Shown: in pieces, positions 13,401-21,696 of the stretch
Numbering within the stretch: the stretch's first letter is position 1
Layout: each line of letters starts with the position of its first letter
NCBI GenBank assembly: GCA_964226685.1
Contig: CAXQRU010000120.1
Location: 1 to 24,040 of the forward strand
Direction of reading: 5' to 3'
From: CAXQRU01 sp964226685
GTDB lineage: Bacteria > Pseudomonadota > Gammaproteobacteria > Pseudomonadales > Cellvibrionaceae
DNA: 24,040 nt
Program-made: the position numbers and the translations under genes
Notes under the pieces: model-generated
What the model saw: only the letters and a program-made list of their open reading frames with translations
Database searches by the model: none
What the model was told of the DNA's origin: nothing

Positions 13401-13602
13401 CGCGATACCCGCACGCAAAGCTAAAATTCATTTGATCGAAACCCTGCGTGACTTAGCACTTGACGATCACGAGTTTGCGCAGCACATCACCCCATTGTTA
13501 CAAGAGTTTGTCCGGTCTCGAGGCCAAAGTGAACAAGCGGCATGCTTGGTGGCGCTCACTCGAATCGAACAGGCTCACGCGTTAGGACAGTCATCACTAT
13601 GA
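10462..13602 (+). CDS. BRCT-domain HEAT-like protein of the retron operon, 1046 aa
   Basis: Large helical protein with a BRCT domain inserted at about residues 632-712: GDSFLFTGKLAKMTRSEA, then KVIDAGGSNASGVTKKLHYLVIGD and a C-terminal helix ending LQMLTG, the pattern of BRCT domains of NAD-dependent ligases and replication factor C. No ligase or polymerase domain is present. The flanking parts are Leu/Ala-rich helix pairs (for example 200-620 and 790-1040, with RAFALELASWEFNRW and DRKVRAFVIKTFWSW) typical of HEAT/ARM-like solenoids. BRCT domains bind DNA ends or phosphopeptides, so it may tie the retron complex to DNA or msDNA (inference). It is first in the operon, after the ncRNA and hairpin; AGGG lies close before the ATG. 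Its stop overlaps the next start as ATGA. The type XIII retron definition I know lists only ARM, WH-SWIM and RT, so this may be an extra component. Confidence 0.75.
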   Translation: MHLTIEQLHQAIAVKDPHLAGLITTLSHQTELPKTPIREGAPTFERFLIEINSQEFKKQCWDKQRIIRQQKIAALEADDAEVSLSQKLRLHEVLLALWQDNSPFARHCLLQVIPTIHLTYGPWRGLKTIFKEAEAKHDTEIYGCLTARFDSALAKNQHSVSKATLAYLTRRAWRYLRRLGETLPALYADAAADTLAHYQDIPWTNTWVANHIFYHETGKYSRTRFSLSGERSLLKNRAFADAWKRTPKPLFSLLERASSQQVQRFAIDSLKNDFRSSLRDIEASWVQRLSGRSPIVDEFIVWILDNVPKFEQAALADLGLKDTVIALLQSNSSKACQYGADYVRAHARDLPLEQLIALADNHRTQAHQLAIELLQARDPRKDIGLEVWGQLLDTRYANELASNTLRTAFGKKELTPQWFMARLLSPTKAGLGFCERHMLSLHPGTSLGTDFFCEVVLKLDTNISYAQDVIDFSCEQLITYDLNQLPEDFIKLGLCHYLIQDEIIAWVDQGRLNPQRFSAEFLKTIAYHPTWEQDPWLQGLKNDYLWAKDLSFSEEVSEAALLWLSDIRVFTPDQLGFEWLMELVQRGEKRYHHFALNVLNKSFSPADFATDTETKNEPTADGEINVDFGGDSFLFTGKLAKMTRSEASKKVIDAGGSNASGVTKKLHYLVIGDEGSSLYGEGRKGSKQVKAEKLIEDGAEIKIISETAFLQMLTGQVREASSDAIEEGCEQLWSMLIAKGKDDAPLSAFARSYFRLHHPGICLAETDRPVDPGMEIPDSFMTFERIEPLFNDARPSLRAFALELASWEFNRWQPPASAIVRLSESNYDEVRAFITKALTAEDEPEHKRYRVAPETLTAPMVYSFCESQDEKARALGMLLIDRNPRLKLPQELFRLTESPDRKVRAFVIKTFWSWYRIRGIHTQWQPKARENVEHDISMLNAPEYQATELDGFLRRMLFEIPPARYPKSELGEDQIKQRLPAIPARKAKIHLIETLRDLALDDHEFAQHITPLLQEFVRSRGQSEQAACLVALTRIEQAHALGQSSL

Positions 13603-16600
13603 GTACTTCTAAATATTTTTTACCTTATCGCGGCAATATTACGGCGCTCGTTGAAGTCGGCTCCACACTCGCCTTCGTCACGGAGCACGAAGAAGCTCAA
13701 GCGACGGCGATTTATCAATTAACGCTGGATGACCGCACTCTGCAAGAAACGCCATTATCCAGTGGTGGCACATGTATAGTGACCAATGGTCAAGATATTT
13801 GGGTTGGCTCTAGTGATGGGCATATTCATTTTGTTAGCCCCAAAGGGGTAACAAGCTTTGGCTCTAGTGAGATTACAAGCATCCAGGCAATGGCTTTATT
13901 AAGTCAAGACCGCCTAGCACTGATTGACAACAACACACTGGTGATCGCCCATTCAAAAACTGGGGAGCCACTGCAAAGCTTACCTCTACCCGCGCAAGGC
14001 AGTGCCATATGTGCCGACCCAACGGGGGATTGGCTAGTTGTTGGTACTCAACGAGGCCAGGTATCGGTATTTACCAGTGAAGATAAAAATGAATTTACCC
14101 TGAGTGAATCTGAAACCTTGCACGAGGGCAGTGTGACCGCGCTATTATTTGAGCCGGAAGAATTGCGCTTTTTATCCGCAGGCAGTGACCAAAAATTATT
14201 GCTCACTCACGCCAGAGGGCGTTTAGAGCCTGAGGATCGTGGCCGTGGTCAAGCTCACGATGATATTATCACGGCGCTTGTTCAAACCAGCGGTGAACGA
14301 TTTATTTCAGGTAGCCGAGATAAAAGTTGTAAAACTTGGCTCCGCAAAGGCGGCGCTCGCCCCGCTACACTCACTGACGGTGTTGGCAAAGTTACCGCGC
14401 TCGCGATCGTATCAAAACAGCTAAGACCTCACCTTGCTATTGCCTGTAGCGACAATAGCATCCGTCTGTTTAGCTTGGATGCTAGCGGCAAATTTGGCGA
14501 AGCCGTGGAAAGCTTTTACGACGCCTACGCCATGGCCGATGATACTTTTTCAAAAAATACCCCCAGTGATGTCAATCTTCGTCAAAAAAGCTTACATGAT
14601 TTAGCCCAATACAATGACAGCACCTCATTAAAAATGATCGCCAAGCAGGTGAAGCATGACTCGGATGTTAACTTGCGTATTGAGGCCACTCAAATATTAG
14701 CAAACAGCAAGCACGGTTTAGCAAAAAGCTTACTAGAGCCATTGTTGGCTCATAAAGACGAAGCTGTGAGGCTCGCAAGTTTTAATGGCTTGTTTGACAA
14801 AGCCCTTGAGGATGATTTCAGTCCGATTGACTTAGCTTTAAAAACCCGTAAAGCCGATGTTGCACTGCTGGCCATCGAACGCTTAGCGGAACGTGCGAAG
14901 ACCGATGATCGCGCCATGGTGCGCTTGATTGACAACCTAAACACTGAGCCATTCAGTGTACGCTGCGCAGCACTCGCCAAGCTTGAACAATTGTATGATT
15001 CAAGCCCTGAAGCCAACATCATCGCCATGTCGGCCAGTTTTTCTGATATTCGCGAAGCCTCATTAAAACGATTAGTCCAACGCGATTTTTTAAGCAATAA
15101 ACAAGTGCAGTCTTTGATAAGAAAGCACTTAAGTGATAAAGATCCCGATGTTCGAATCACCGCATTTTATGTCTCTCTACTGAGCGCACCCGCTTTAGCG
15201 GATCACTTAAGATCGAAAGACAGTTTTTTACATCAGCAATTATTTGACATCGAAAATTTTTATCTGGCGAACTTACACGGCTTGCCAGAACCCAAGGCCG
15301 CCAAATTACCCAAGCCCAAAACAAAATTACCGACACTTAAATCCAGTGACCTAGAGCCACTGTTGAACGCGAGCGTCAGCCATGCTCAAAATATCAGTGC
15401 GATGGGCGGCTATGCCTTGGCCTTATTGAATGACCCAAGAGCGCTTGGCACCCTGCTGCTACTCAGCCAAGAAAGCGACCCCTCGGTGCGCGTGAAAGTC
15501 TGCGAAGGCTTAGCTGTTCTCGATAACACACAAGCCACTGAGCGCTTGAAAACACTGCTTGGGGATAGTGAAGCCTTTGTTCGCGATGCCGCCTTTAGTG
15601 CCTTATGTAAAATTTATGGCTCTATCAGCAATCCGAAAAAAGAGTCCATCACTCGCGACTTTATTGAACCTGCATTGCAATCGCACCCTAGCATCCGCCA
15701 GCAAACGCTGCAATTATTGATCAAAGACAGTGCCAATAAGAAATTAAGCCAAAATGCTCGGCAAACCTGCACCGAACAATTACAAAAAGCCCTTAACAAT
15801 ACCGAAGCCAAAGTTCGCTCAGAAGCCTTTAAAACATTATTAAAAGTTGACGACAGTGAGCTAGAAAACACATTGCGACAGATGCTTGAATGCCACTATC
15901 CAGACATTCGTCGAGAAGTGCAAACGGAGCTGATGGGACTTTCCAAACAAAAGTGGGCCTGGTCACTATTGCTCACTCTGGTGAATGACCCCGACCCTAA
16001 TACTGGAGAGGAAACGTTTCAATATTGCTTACAAAAAACCAAGGGCAAAGATGTTGCACCGATGGCAGCGGCCATTGAGAGTCGACATAAGCGTGTTGTC
16101 GAACAAGCCATTAAGGTATTAATTAGCAAACCCAGTAAGGAATCACAAGCGCTGCTGATAAAAGCCAGCGAACACTCTGATAAAGCGACACGAAAACTCG
16201 CGGTCGATGCCTTGATCGACAGCAATGCCGAGTCACTTCTCAATACCTTAATGGATAATGAACACGCTGACGTGCGCCTAAGTGCCGCTAAAGCGCTTGC
16301 CAAACAAGGCAACACCAATACACTTGTGATTTTTCAGCAGCAATTAGAGCAGCCTTTACCCGAGGATAAAAAGGCGCAGGGTAACTGGCAAATTAATGTT
16401 ATTCACTCGCTAAACGGACTCCAAGAATTAGGCCACACCAATGGCCTAGCAATGACGCTATCATTTCTCGAACACGACGAGGCTACCATTAGAAAAGCCG
16501 CCGCGCGAGCGATGGTGACTTGCAGCATGAATCACAGCGACCTCTCCACGCTCAAGGATTTATTGCAACACCGAGATAAGGAGGTGAGTGAGCGAGCCGC

Positions 16601-19600
16601 ATTTGCACTCGTTCTTAATGGCCATGATTATATTGATCGCGTTTTCTCAAGCCCTGTACTTAGCGCATTAGAAAAACTCATGGCGGGCTTAGTCACTGGG
16701 CGCGAGGATTATTTGATTGGGCAAATCAATGAGGCCGGTTCGCACGAGATGCCGGTTATGTTATCGCTTTTAGCATTAGAGCATTATTGCAGAAGCGGAA
16801 ATCCAACGCGCTTATTAGCCATGCTCAGCACCCAGCAAGCTCATATTCGTATTAATTCTGTGACCAGCTTAGTTCACTACATCAGTGACACACTGATGGA
16901 TTACTTGCCAAAATTAATTCAAAGCTACCAGGCCGGTGAAACTTGGCTCGTAGGTACCACAGCACTGAATGATTTCTTTTTACTGCTCATTCACAGCACG
17001 CCATCCATTCAATTTCATACCGTGCAATTATTGCCTTTATTAGCTGAAAACGACGCTCAAGCATGGGAGCACGCTTGGTCGATTCACTCAAGCCGCTATC
17101 ACGCACAAATCGAGCAAATAAAATCCGAGCAAACCGAGCGTGCATCACTGAGCATTGCGGCTGAAGATCTCTATGCCATTGCGATCGGGGCATATCTTGT
17201 ACTCGCAAGAGAAATCGGCGGGCATCATCTGGTCACAGTGCGCAACGTTAGCTTAGTGAGTTTATTGAAAGGTTGGCAAGAACAGTGGCCAGGGATAGAT
17301 GCGGCTAAATCTGCTTTTGTGCAAGCGTTAAATGATCCGGCTGAAACCGTTCGCGAACGAGCCTTTGAATGCTTACAAACCATTGAGATGGATAATACTG
17401 AATTAGCCTCGGAGTGTTTGGAAACGGGTCGACGCGATATGGGTATCCGAGGGCTGACGCTACTCAGTGGAGACGCCAGCACTGGCCGAGAAATACTCGA
17501 ACAAGCCATGACGCAGCGCACCGATGAATTAGCACAGGAAGCGGGCAAGTTACTGATAAAGAAATACCCTATCGCAGAGGTGGCCGCTACAGCCCTGCAA
17601 GCTGTTTCACAAACTATGCGAGCGTATGGCATTCACTGGCTCGAAGAAGAATACACTAACGATGCTAATGCGAAAAAAGTCCTACAACAGGCGTTGCAAT
17701 CCCGTTATCGCGATGTTCGCGAGCGAGCCGCTTGCGCTCTCGCACAGCAGAAAGATGCTTCTGCGTTTGAAGGCTTAGTGATCGCACTTAACGCGGCGGA
17801 AAAACCTCGGCAACAAAAAGAATTTTGTCAGGCCTTGGTGCAACTCGGCGATCAAAGAGCGGTTGATGCCCTGCTCGACCGATTGGACAATGACCCAAAC
17901 CATACGGCTGACCCCAAGCTCTTACTTGACGCTGTTGGACAATTTCGTCTTGCCTCTGCCAGCCCCCGATTATTACGCATGCTAAACAAAGAAGCCTGGC
18001 AAAAGGCGGCTATTGATGCAATTTATAAAACCAGTGGTCATGATCAACGCATAAAAGAAGATGAACACGGCCACCCCACTGGAGACGCCGATTGGCTCGA
18101 GAAGCAATACCCTCGCCACGACGAGGTATTAAAGGATTTGATGGAATCGTGCTTGGCTTTGGGTCAACTTCAATCCGTTAAACGATGTTTGGATAGCGCT
18201 CGCTGGTCACAAAGTTCAGCCGTTAATTCTGTGCTTAATACACTGTGCCATCACCCGGATGATCGCTTGCGTAACCAAGCCATTGAAGCCTGTGCATGGA
18301 GGGCCAAACACCGCGATATGCCCAAGGATGCCTTGATACAAGCCTTAGAGCAAAAAGATGAAACTTCACGCTTTCTAGCAGCGGAAGCGCTCGCCAAGTT
18401 AGGGCTTGCCGATGGCGCCAACATTTTAATGGCCAGCGTGCAATTACTCAGTGATTTTCAATTGCGCGAGCGTGCCGTTCTGGCACTTGGTGAACTTGCC
18501 GATGTCAGCAGTCTCGACTTGTTACTCAATATTGCCAGCGATAGCGAGCATGCATTGCGAGAAGTCGCCGCGCAAGCGATTGGGCATCTGCAGCATACGG
18601 ATAAAGCGGAAACCATCTTTAACTTGCTCAGCCAATTTATGAAAGACTATAGCTGGCGCCTGCGTGAAAATGCTGTGCAAGGCTTACGTTATTTTGATAG
18701 TGAAAAAGCGTGGGAGCTGATACGCACAGCCGCCACATCCGATGAAGACTACGATGTTCGACGGTGTGCACTACGAATGCTGGCATTCAACGATCATCCA
18801 AGCACCCGCGACCTACTCTTGAATGAACTGGCCAAGCCTTATTTTGAAGACACCGCGCTACAATCGGCCAGAGAGTTATTTGGGAAAGACTCACTATTGC
18901 CAGACTACGCCTATGCTCGTGGAGGCTCATACCTACCGGATGAAATTATTGAGCGTTTGCAAAATGGTGAACCGTCAAAGCTATTTGAATTACTCGCCGA
19001 TTGTCATCCCGATGTCTTTGGGCATTTGTCGGCACAATTATTATTAAAAAGCGAAGCGACAACGGCCGCCGTTGAAGCCTTAAATAGCCCCCATAGCAAT
19101 GTCGTTGCCATCGCTTGCCGTGTACTGGCTTATCATAACAAAGAAGCTTCACTAGAACCCGCGATTGAATCGTGGCAGCAACGCTTTAAAGCAGGATTGG
19201 AACAGCAAAAAATCGATCTCGGTATTATCCTTTGCCTTGAACAACTGGCATGGGCCTGTGGTCGTTTACGCATTGGTCGAACCTCGCTGGCTAAACTCTG
19301 CGTAGCGCATATCGATTTACCGAGCTTTGATGGCGTGCGTTATCAAGCGCTTGAAGCACTCTTGAGTTTCACTCCGTTAAATGACGAAGAACAAAGCCAG
19401 CTACTCAACGCCTGCTCTGATCGCAACCCAAAAATTCGCGAGCTAGCGATGGCCTATCGGGCCCAACAAAAGATCGGCAGCGACTCATTAATTGAAAACA
19501 ACCTTGGTGACCAGAGAGGGCTGCAACAGGTCTTGAACTATGCCGATCTGCCCGATACTCAAACCGCTCTTACCCAAGCGTTTGCCCATGCTCATTATCA

Positions 19601-19850
19601 AGCGAGCGTCACCCGCGTGGTGATTGAGCAATGTCAAACCGACGCCTTAGTTCAGGTCGCTAAAGATAATCAACTCGAAGATAGTGTCAGACTCGGAGCC
19701 ATCGAATCGATCGCACACATTATTGAAACCGATAGCATAGAGGCTTTAGCGGGTATCGGCAAAGATGAAACCATCGATGAAGACCTTAGAAAAGCGGCTT
19801 GGCGCAACCTGCGTCGCTTGCGTCGTAACCTTAACGTAACTACAAGTTGA
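13599..19850 (+). CDS. Giant WD40-HEAT/ARM repeat protein of the type XIII-like retron, 2083 aa
   Basis: Start ATG 13599 overlaps the previous TGA by 4 bases (ATGA), giving translational coupling; the open frame upstream to 13542 lies inside the previous gene. Residues 1 to about 310 form a WD40-like beta-propeller: repeated strands such as GSVTALLFEPEELRFLSAGSD and ITALVQTSGERFISGSRD end in xSGSxDK...-like blades. From about 340 to the end there are dozens of HEAT/ARM (PBS-lyase-like) helix pairs with recurrent DPDVRxxA, VRxAAxxAL and LGD signatures, for example DPSVRVKVCEGLAVL and YRDVRERAACALAQ. No nuclease, kinase or other catalytic motif is seen, so it is a scaffold or sensor. It corresponds to the ARM protein of type XIII retrons. 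It could be a ring- or coil-shaped platform for the msDNA-RT complex (inference). Confidence 0.85.
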   Translation: MSTSKYFLPYRGNITALVEVGSTLAFVTEHEEAQATAIYQLTLDDRTLQETPLSSGGTCIVTNGQDIWVGSSDGHIHFVSPKGVTSFGSSEITSIQAMALLSQDRLALIDNNTLVIAHSKTGEPLQSLPLPAQGSAICADPTGDWLVVGTQRGQVSVFTSEDKNEFTLSESETLHEGSVTALLFEPEELRFLSAGSDQKLLLTHARGRLEPEDRGRGQAHDDIITALVQTSGERFISGSRDKSCKTWLRKGGARPATLTDGVGKVTALAIVSKQLRPHLAIACSDNSIRLFSLDASGKFGEAVESFYDAYAMADDTFSKNTPSDVNLRQKSLHDLAQYNDSTSLKMIAKQVKHDSDVNLRIEATQILANSKHGLAKSLLEPLLAHKDEAVRLASFNGLFDKALEDDFSPIDLALKTRKADVALLAIERLAERAKTDDRAMVRLIDNLNTEPFSVRCAALAKLEQLYDSSPEANIIAMSASFSDIREASLKRLVQRDFLSNKQVQSLIRKHLSDKDPDVRITAFYVSLLSAPALADHLRSKDSFLHQQLFDIENFYLANLHGLPEPKAAKLPKPKTKLPTLKSSDLEPLLNASVSHAQNISAMGGYALALLNDPRALGTLLLLSQESDPSVRVKVCEGLAVLDNTQATERLKTLLGDSEAFVRDAAFSALCKIYGSISNPKKESITRDFIEPALQSHPSIRQQTLQLLIKDSANKKLSQNARQTCTEQLQKALNNTEAKVRSEAFKTLLKVDDSELENTLRQMLECHYPDIRREVQTELMGLSKQKWAWSLLLTLVNDPDPNTGEETFQYCLQKTKGKDVAPMAAAIESRHKRVVEQAIKVLISKPSKESQALLIKASEHSDKATRKLAVDALIDSNAESLLNTLMDNEHADVRLSAAKALAKQGNTNTLVIFQQQLEQPLPEDKKAQGNWQINVIHSLNGLQELGHTNGLAMTLSFLEHDEATIRKAAARAMVTCSMNHSDLSTLKDLLQHRDKEVSERAAFALVLNGHDYIDRVFSSPVLSALEKLMAGLVTGREDYLIGQINEAGSHEMPVMLSLLALEHYCRSGNPTRLLAMLSTQQAHIRINSVTSLVHYISDTLMDYLPKLIQSYQAGETWLVGTTALNDFFLLLIHSTPSIQFHTVQLLPLLAENDAQAWEHAWSIHSSRYHAQIEQIKSEQTERASLSIAAEDLYAIAIGAYLVLAREIGGHHLVTVRNVSLVSLLKGWQEQWPGIDAAKSAFVQALNDPAETVRERAFECLQTIEMDNTELASECLETGRRDMGIRGLTLLSGDASTGREILEQAMTQRTDELAQEAGKLLIKKYPIAEVAATALQAVSQTMRAYGIHWLEEEYTNDANAKKVLQQALQSRYRDVRERAACALAQQKDASAFEGLVIALNAAEKPRQQKEFCQALVQLGDQRAVDALLDRLDNDPNHTADPKLLLDAVGQFRLASASPRLLRMLNKEAWQKAAIDAIYKTSGHDQRIKEDEHGHPTGDADWLEKQYPRHDEVLKDLMESCLALGQLQSVKRCLDSARWSQSSAVNSVLNTLCHHPDDRLRNQAIEACAWRAKHRDMPKDALIQALEQKDETSRFLAAEALAKLGLADGANILMASVQLLSDFQLRERAVLALGELADVSSLDLLLNIASDSEHALREVAAQAIGHLQHTDKAETIFNLLSQFMKDYSWRLRENAVQGLRYFDSEKAWELIRTAATSDEDYDVRRCALRMLAFNDHPSTRDLLLNELAKPYFEDTALQSARELFGKDSLLPDYAYARGGSYLPDEIIERLQNGEPSKLFELLADCHPDVFGHLSAQLLLKSEATTAAVEALNSPHSNVVAIACRVLAYHNKEASLEPAIESWQQRFKAGLEQQKIDLGIILCLEQLAWACGRLRIGRTSLAKLCVAHIDLPSFDGVRYQALEALLSFTPLNDEEQSQLLNACSDRNPKIRELAMAYRAQQKIGSDSLIENNLGDQRGLQQVLNYADLPDTQTALTQAFAHAHYQASVTRVVIEQCQTDALVQVAKDNQLEDSVRLGAIESIAHIIETDSIEALAGIGKDETIDEDLRKAAWRNLRRLRRNLNVTTS

Positions 19851-19855
19851 AGCTC

Positions 19856-21694
19856 ATGACCGATACCAATAACACCAATCACACCGATATCAATCTCAGC
19901 TATGCTGGCGTGAGTGAACTGGCTAGCCTTGATGATGGTCATCGCGAGTTGCAACTATGGGGCAATATAAAGCGCGATCCCGTCAGCCTGCAGGGTAAAG
20001 TCAAAGAACCATTGCAGCTAAGAGAAGCCCTCGGGGCACTCTATCAAATCGTGGGTAGCGATTATCGCTACGTCCCCAAAGATCGAAGCGCTTATCAAGC
20101 GTATCGTCGTATGCGTTCTGAAAGCGCTAACAAAGGCGCTTGGCAAGCACAGCAAGAATATTTTTCTTGGCTAGAGCGCAATGATCCTACTGCATTTTTG
20201 ATTTTAGATCCGATCGTGTCGGTTCATCCCGACCGATGCTTTTGGGAAGTTTTCAGCAAAGACGAAGGCACCTATGCTAAATTGGATTGGCACTACAGTG
20301 CAATTGAAACCAGCAATAAAAAACAATACGGCACCACCAATATTGATTTCTCTGAGCACCTTCACAATAGCATCGAGCAATTTAGAAGTTATCGCGAAAG
20401 TTATATTCATATTGCGCAAGCGGGTATTGGTATTAGCACAGGCAATAACGATCATATTGAAAAACATATTCAGCTACCCGATTCTTGGCTGCGAGGTTTC
20501 CTGCAAGTGCAGTCGGCCGCCTTGCTGCCCATGGAAAAATTTTCACTGGCACCCATAGAGCTTTACAACCTACTTCGCCATCTTCGCCTCAATGCGGACA
20601 TCAAAGGCAAACGCCGAGGTTTGCGAGTGGAACTGGTACCAGGAGAAAAGCCTCGCTTAGTATTAGAGCCATGGAATACGGTGATTGAATCGTCTTTATC
20701 CGACTATAAAGGCACAGAGGCAAAGGTGATCCGTCTTTGGGGGCGCAGACGCCTCTCTTTGATCAAACGTCTATTACCCTTTGTGCAACACATTGATGTC
20801 TACACCGCCGGCAGTGGTATGCCCAGCTTTTGGGTCTTGCGTTGCGAGCATATGACCTTAACGCTAGGCTTGTCTGGTTTTACCGCCAGCGATTGGTCTC
20901 AAGCCTGCGCTTTTGACTTACTGATGCCTAGAAGCACTGAAGACAATCAAGATTTAAATGCTGTCGTCAAACATTTAAGCGGCGCCTGGCTCGCTAACTT
21001 AAATGAACTGTCAAAGGCGACCGGGCTTGATAAAAAAGCGTTACATCAAGCGCTACAACTAGGCTGCCAACAAGGCCAAATCATGTATGACATTGCCCAT
21101 GATGTTTATCGGCTACGCCCTCTCACCGAGCAACCATTGGAACTTAATAAATTAGAATACCGAAATGATCGAGATAAATTAGCCTACGACTTAAATAATC
21201 GCAAAAAGGCCGTAAGCATCACCCAAGAAAATCGCATTCATGGCAAAGGTATTGAAATCATTGGCAAGGTCGATGTTAAAGAGGATCAACGCGAATATCG
21301 CCCAGTGATTTTACTCAATGATGAAGGGCTACTGAGTAAAGCCGAGTGCACCTGCCCAGACTTTAGAAAGCAAGGCTTACAACACGGCCCCTGTGCACAC
21401 CTGATTGCCCTGCGCCAAGCGCATGCACGAGTAGAGATGGACCGGCGAAATAATCGCAGCGCTCGCAATACCATTACCACCGAGACACGACGCTACAGTT
21501 TGCGCAAACAACAGATTGAAGATATTGTACAGCTCACACTAAATCATCAAAGGTTAACGATTCGTTGGGGGCGATCGGATCAAGCATTGCGCTCACAAAG
21601 ACTGCAATTTAACTCAGTCGCGCAAGCACGAGCTGACTACCTTCAAAGAATTGAACAACTACATTCACAAGGCTATCTGGACGCATCGGAATAA
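19856..21694 (+). CDS. Winged-helix SWIM zinc-finger protein (WHSWIM) of the type XIII-like retron
   Basis: About 612 residues from ATG 19856, 5 bases after the preceding stop; a TTG at 19847 overlapping that stop is an alternative start, and neither has a strong ribosome site. The SWIM zinc finger is explicit: Cys498, Cys500, Cys513 and His515 in CTC...GPCAHLIAL (CxCxnCxH). SWIM domains bind DNA or protein partners. A winged-helix-like helix-turn-helix with a beta wing occupies about 370-422 (ELSKATGLDKKALHQAL, then GQIMYDIAHDVYRLRP). The first 350 residues are mixed alpha/beta and unrecognised. The WH+SWIM combination beside a repeat protein and a retron RT is the hallmark of type XIII retrons. 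It probably binds the msDNA or target DNA (inference). It ends 2 bases before the RT start. Confidence 0.85.
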   Translation: MTDTNNTNHTDINLSYAGVSELASLDDGHRELQLWGNIKRDPVSLQGKVKEPLQLREALGALYQIVGSDYRYVPKDRSAYQAYRRMRSESANKGAWQAQQEYFSWLERNDPTAFLILDPIVSVHPDRCFWEVFSKDEGTYAKLDWHYSAIETSNKKQYGTTNIDFSEHLHNSIEQFRSYRESYIHIAQAGIGISTGNNDHIEKHIQLPDSWLRGFLQVQSAALLPMEKFSLAPIELYNLLRHLRLNADIKGKRRGLRVELVPGEKPRLVLEPWNTVIESSLSDYKGTEAKVIRLWGRRRLSLIKRLLPFVQHIDVYTAGSGMPSFWVLRCEHMTLTLGLSGFTASDWSQACAFDLLMPRSTEDNQDLNAVVKHLSGAWLANLNELSKATGLDKKALHQALQLGCQQGQIMYDIAHDVYRLRPLTEQPLELNKLEYRNDRDKLAYDLNNRKKAVSITQENRIHGKGIEIIGKVDVKEDQREYRPVILLNDEGLLSKAECTCPDFRKQGLQHGPCAHLIALRQAHARVEMDRRNNRSARNTITTETRRYSLRKQQIEDIVQLTLNHQRLTIRWGRSDQALRSQRLQFNSVAQARADYLQRIEQLHSQGYLDASE

Positions 21695-21696
21695 CC

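Noticed and set aside
13542..13598. Longer N-terminus for the giant WD40-HEAT protein
   Set aside because: It lies inside the BRCT gene and lacks a ribosome site; ATG 13599 overlaps the stop as ATGA and gives a normal N-terminus before the first propeller strand.
18451..19152. Several short open frames on both strands inside the giant HEAT gene
   Set aside because: They overlap continuous repeat-coding sequence and have low-complexity translations without ribosome sites.
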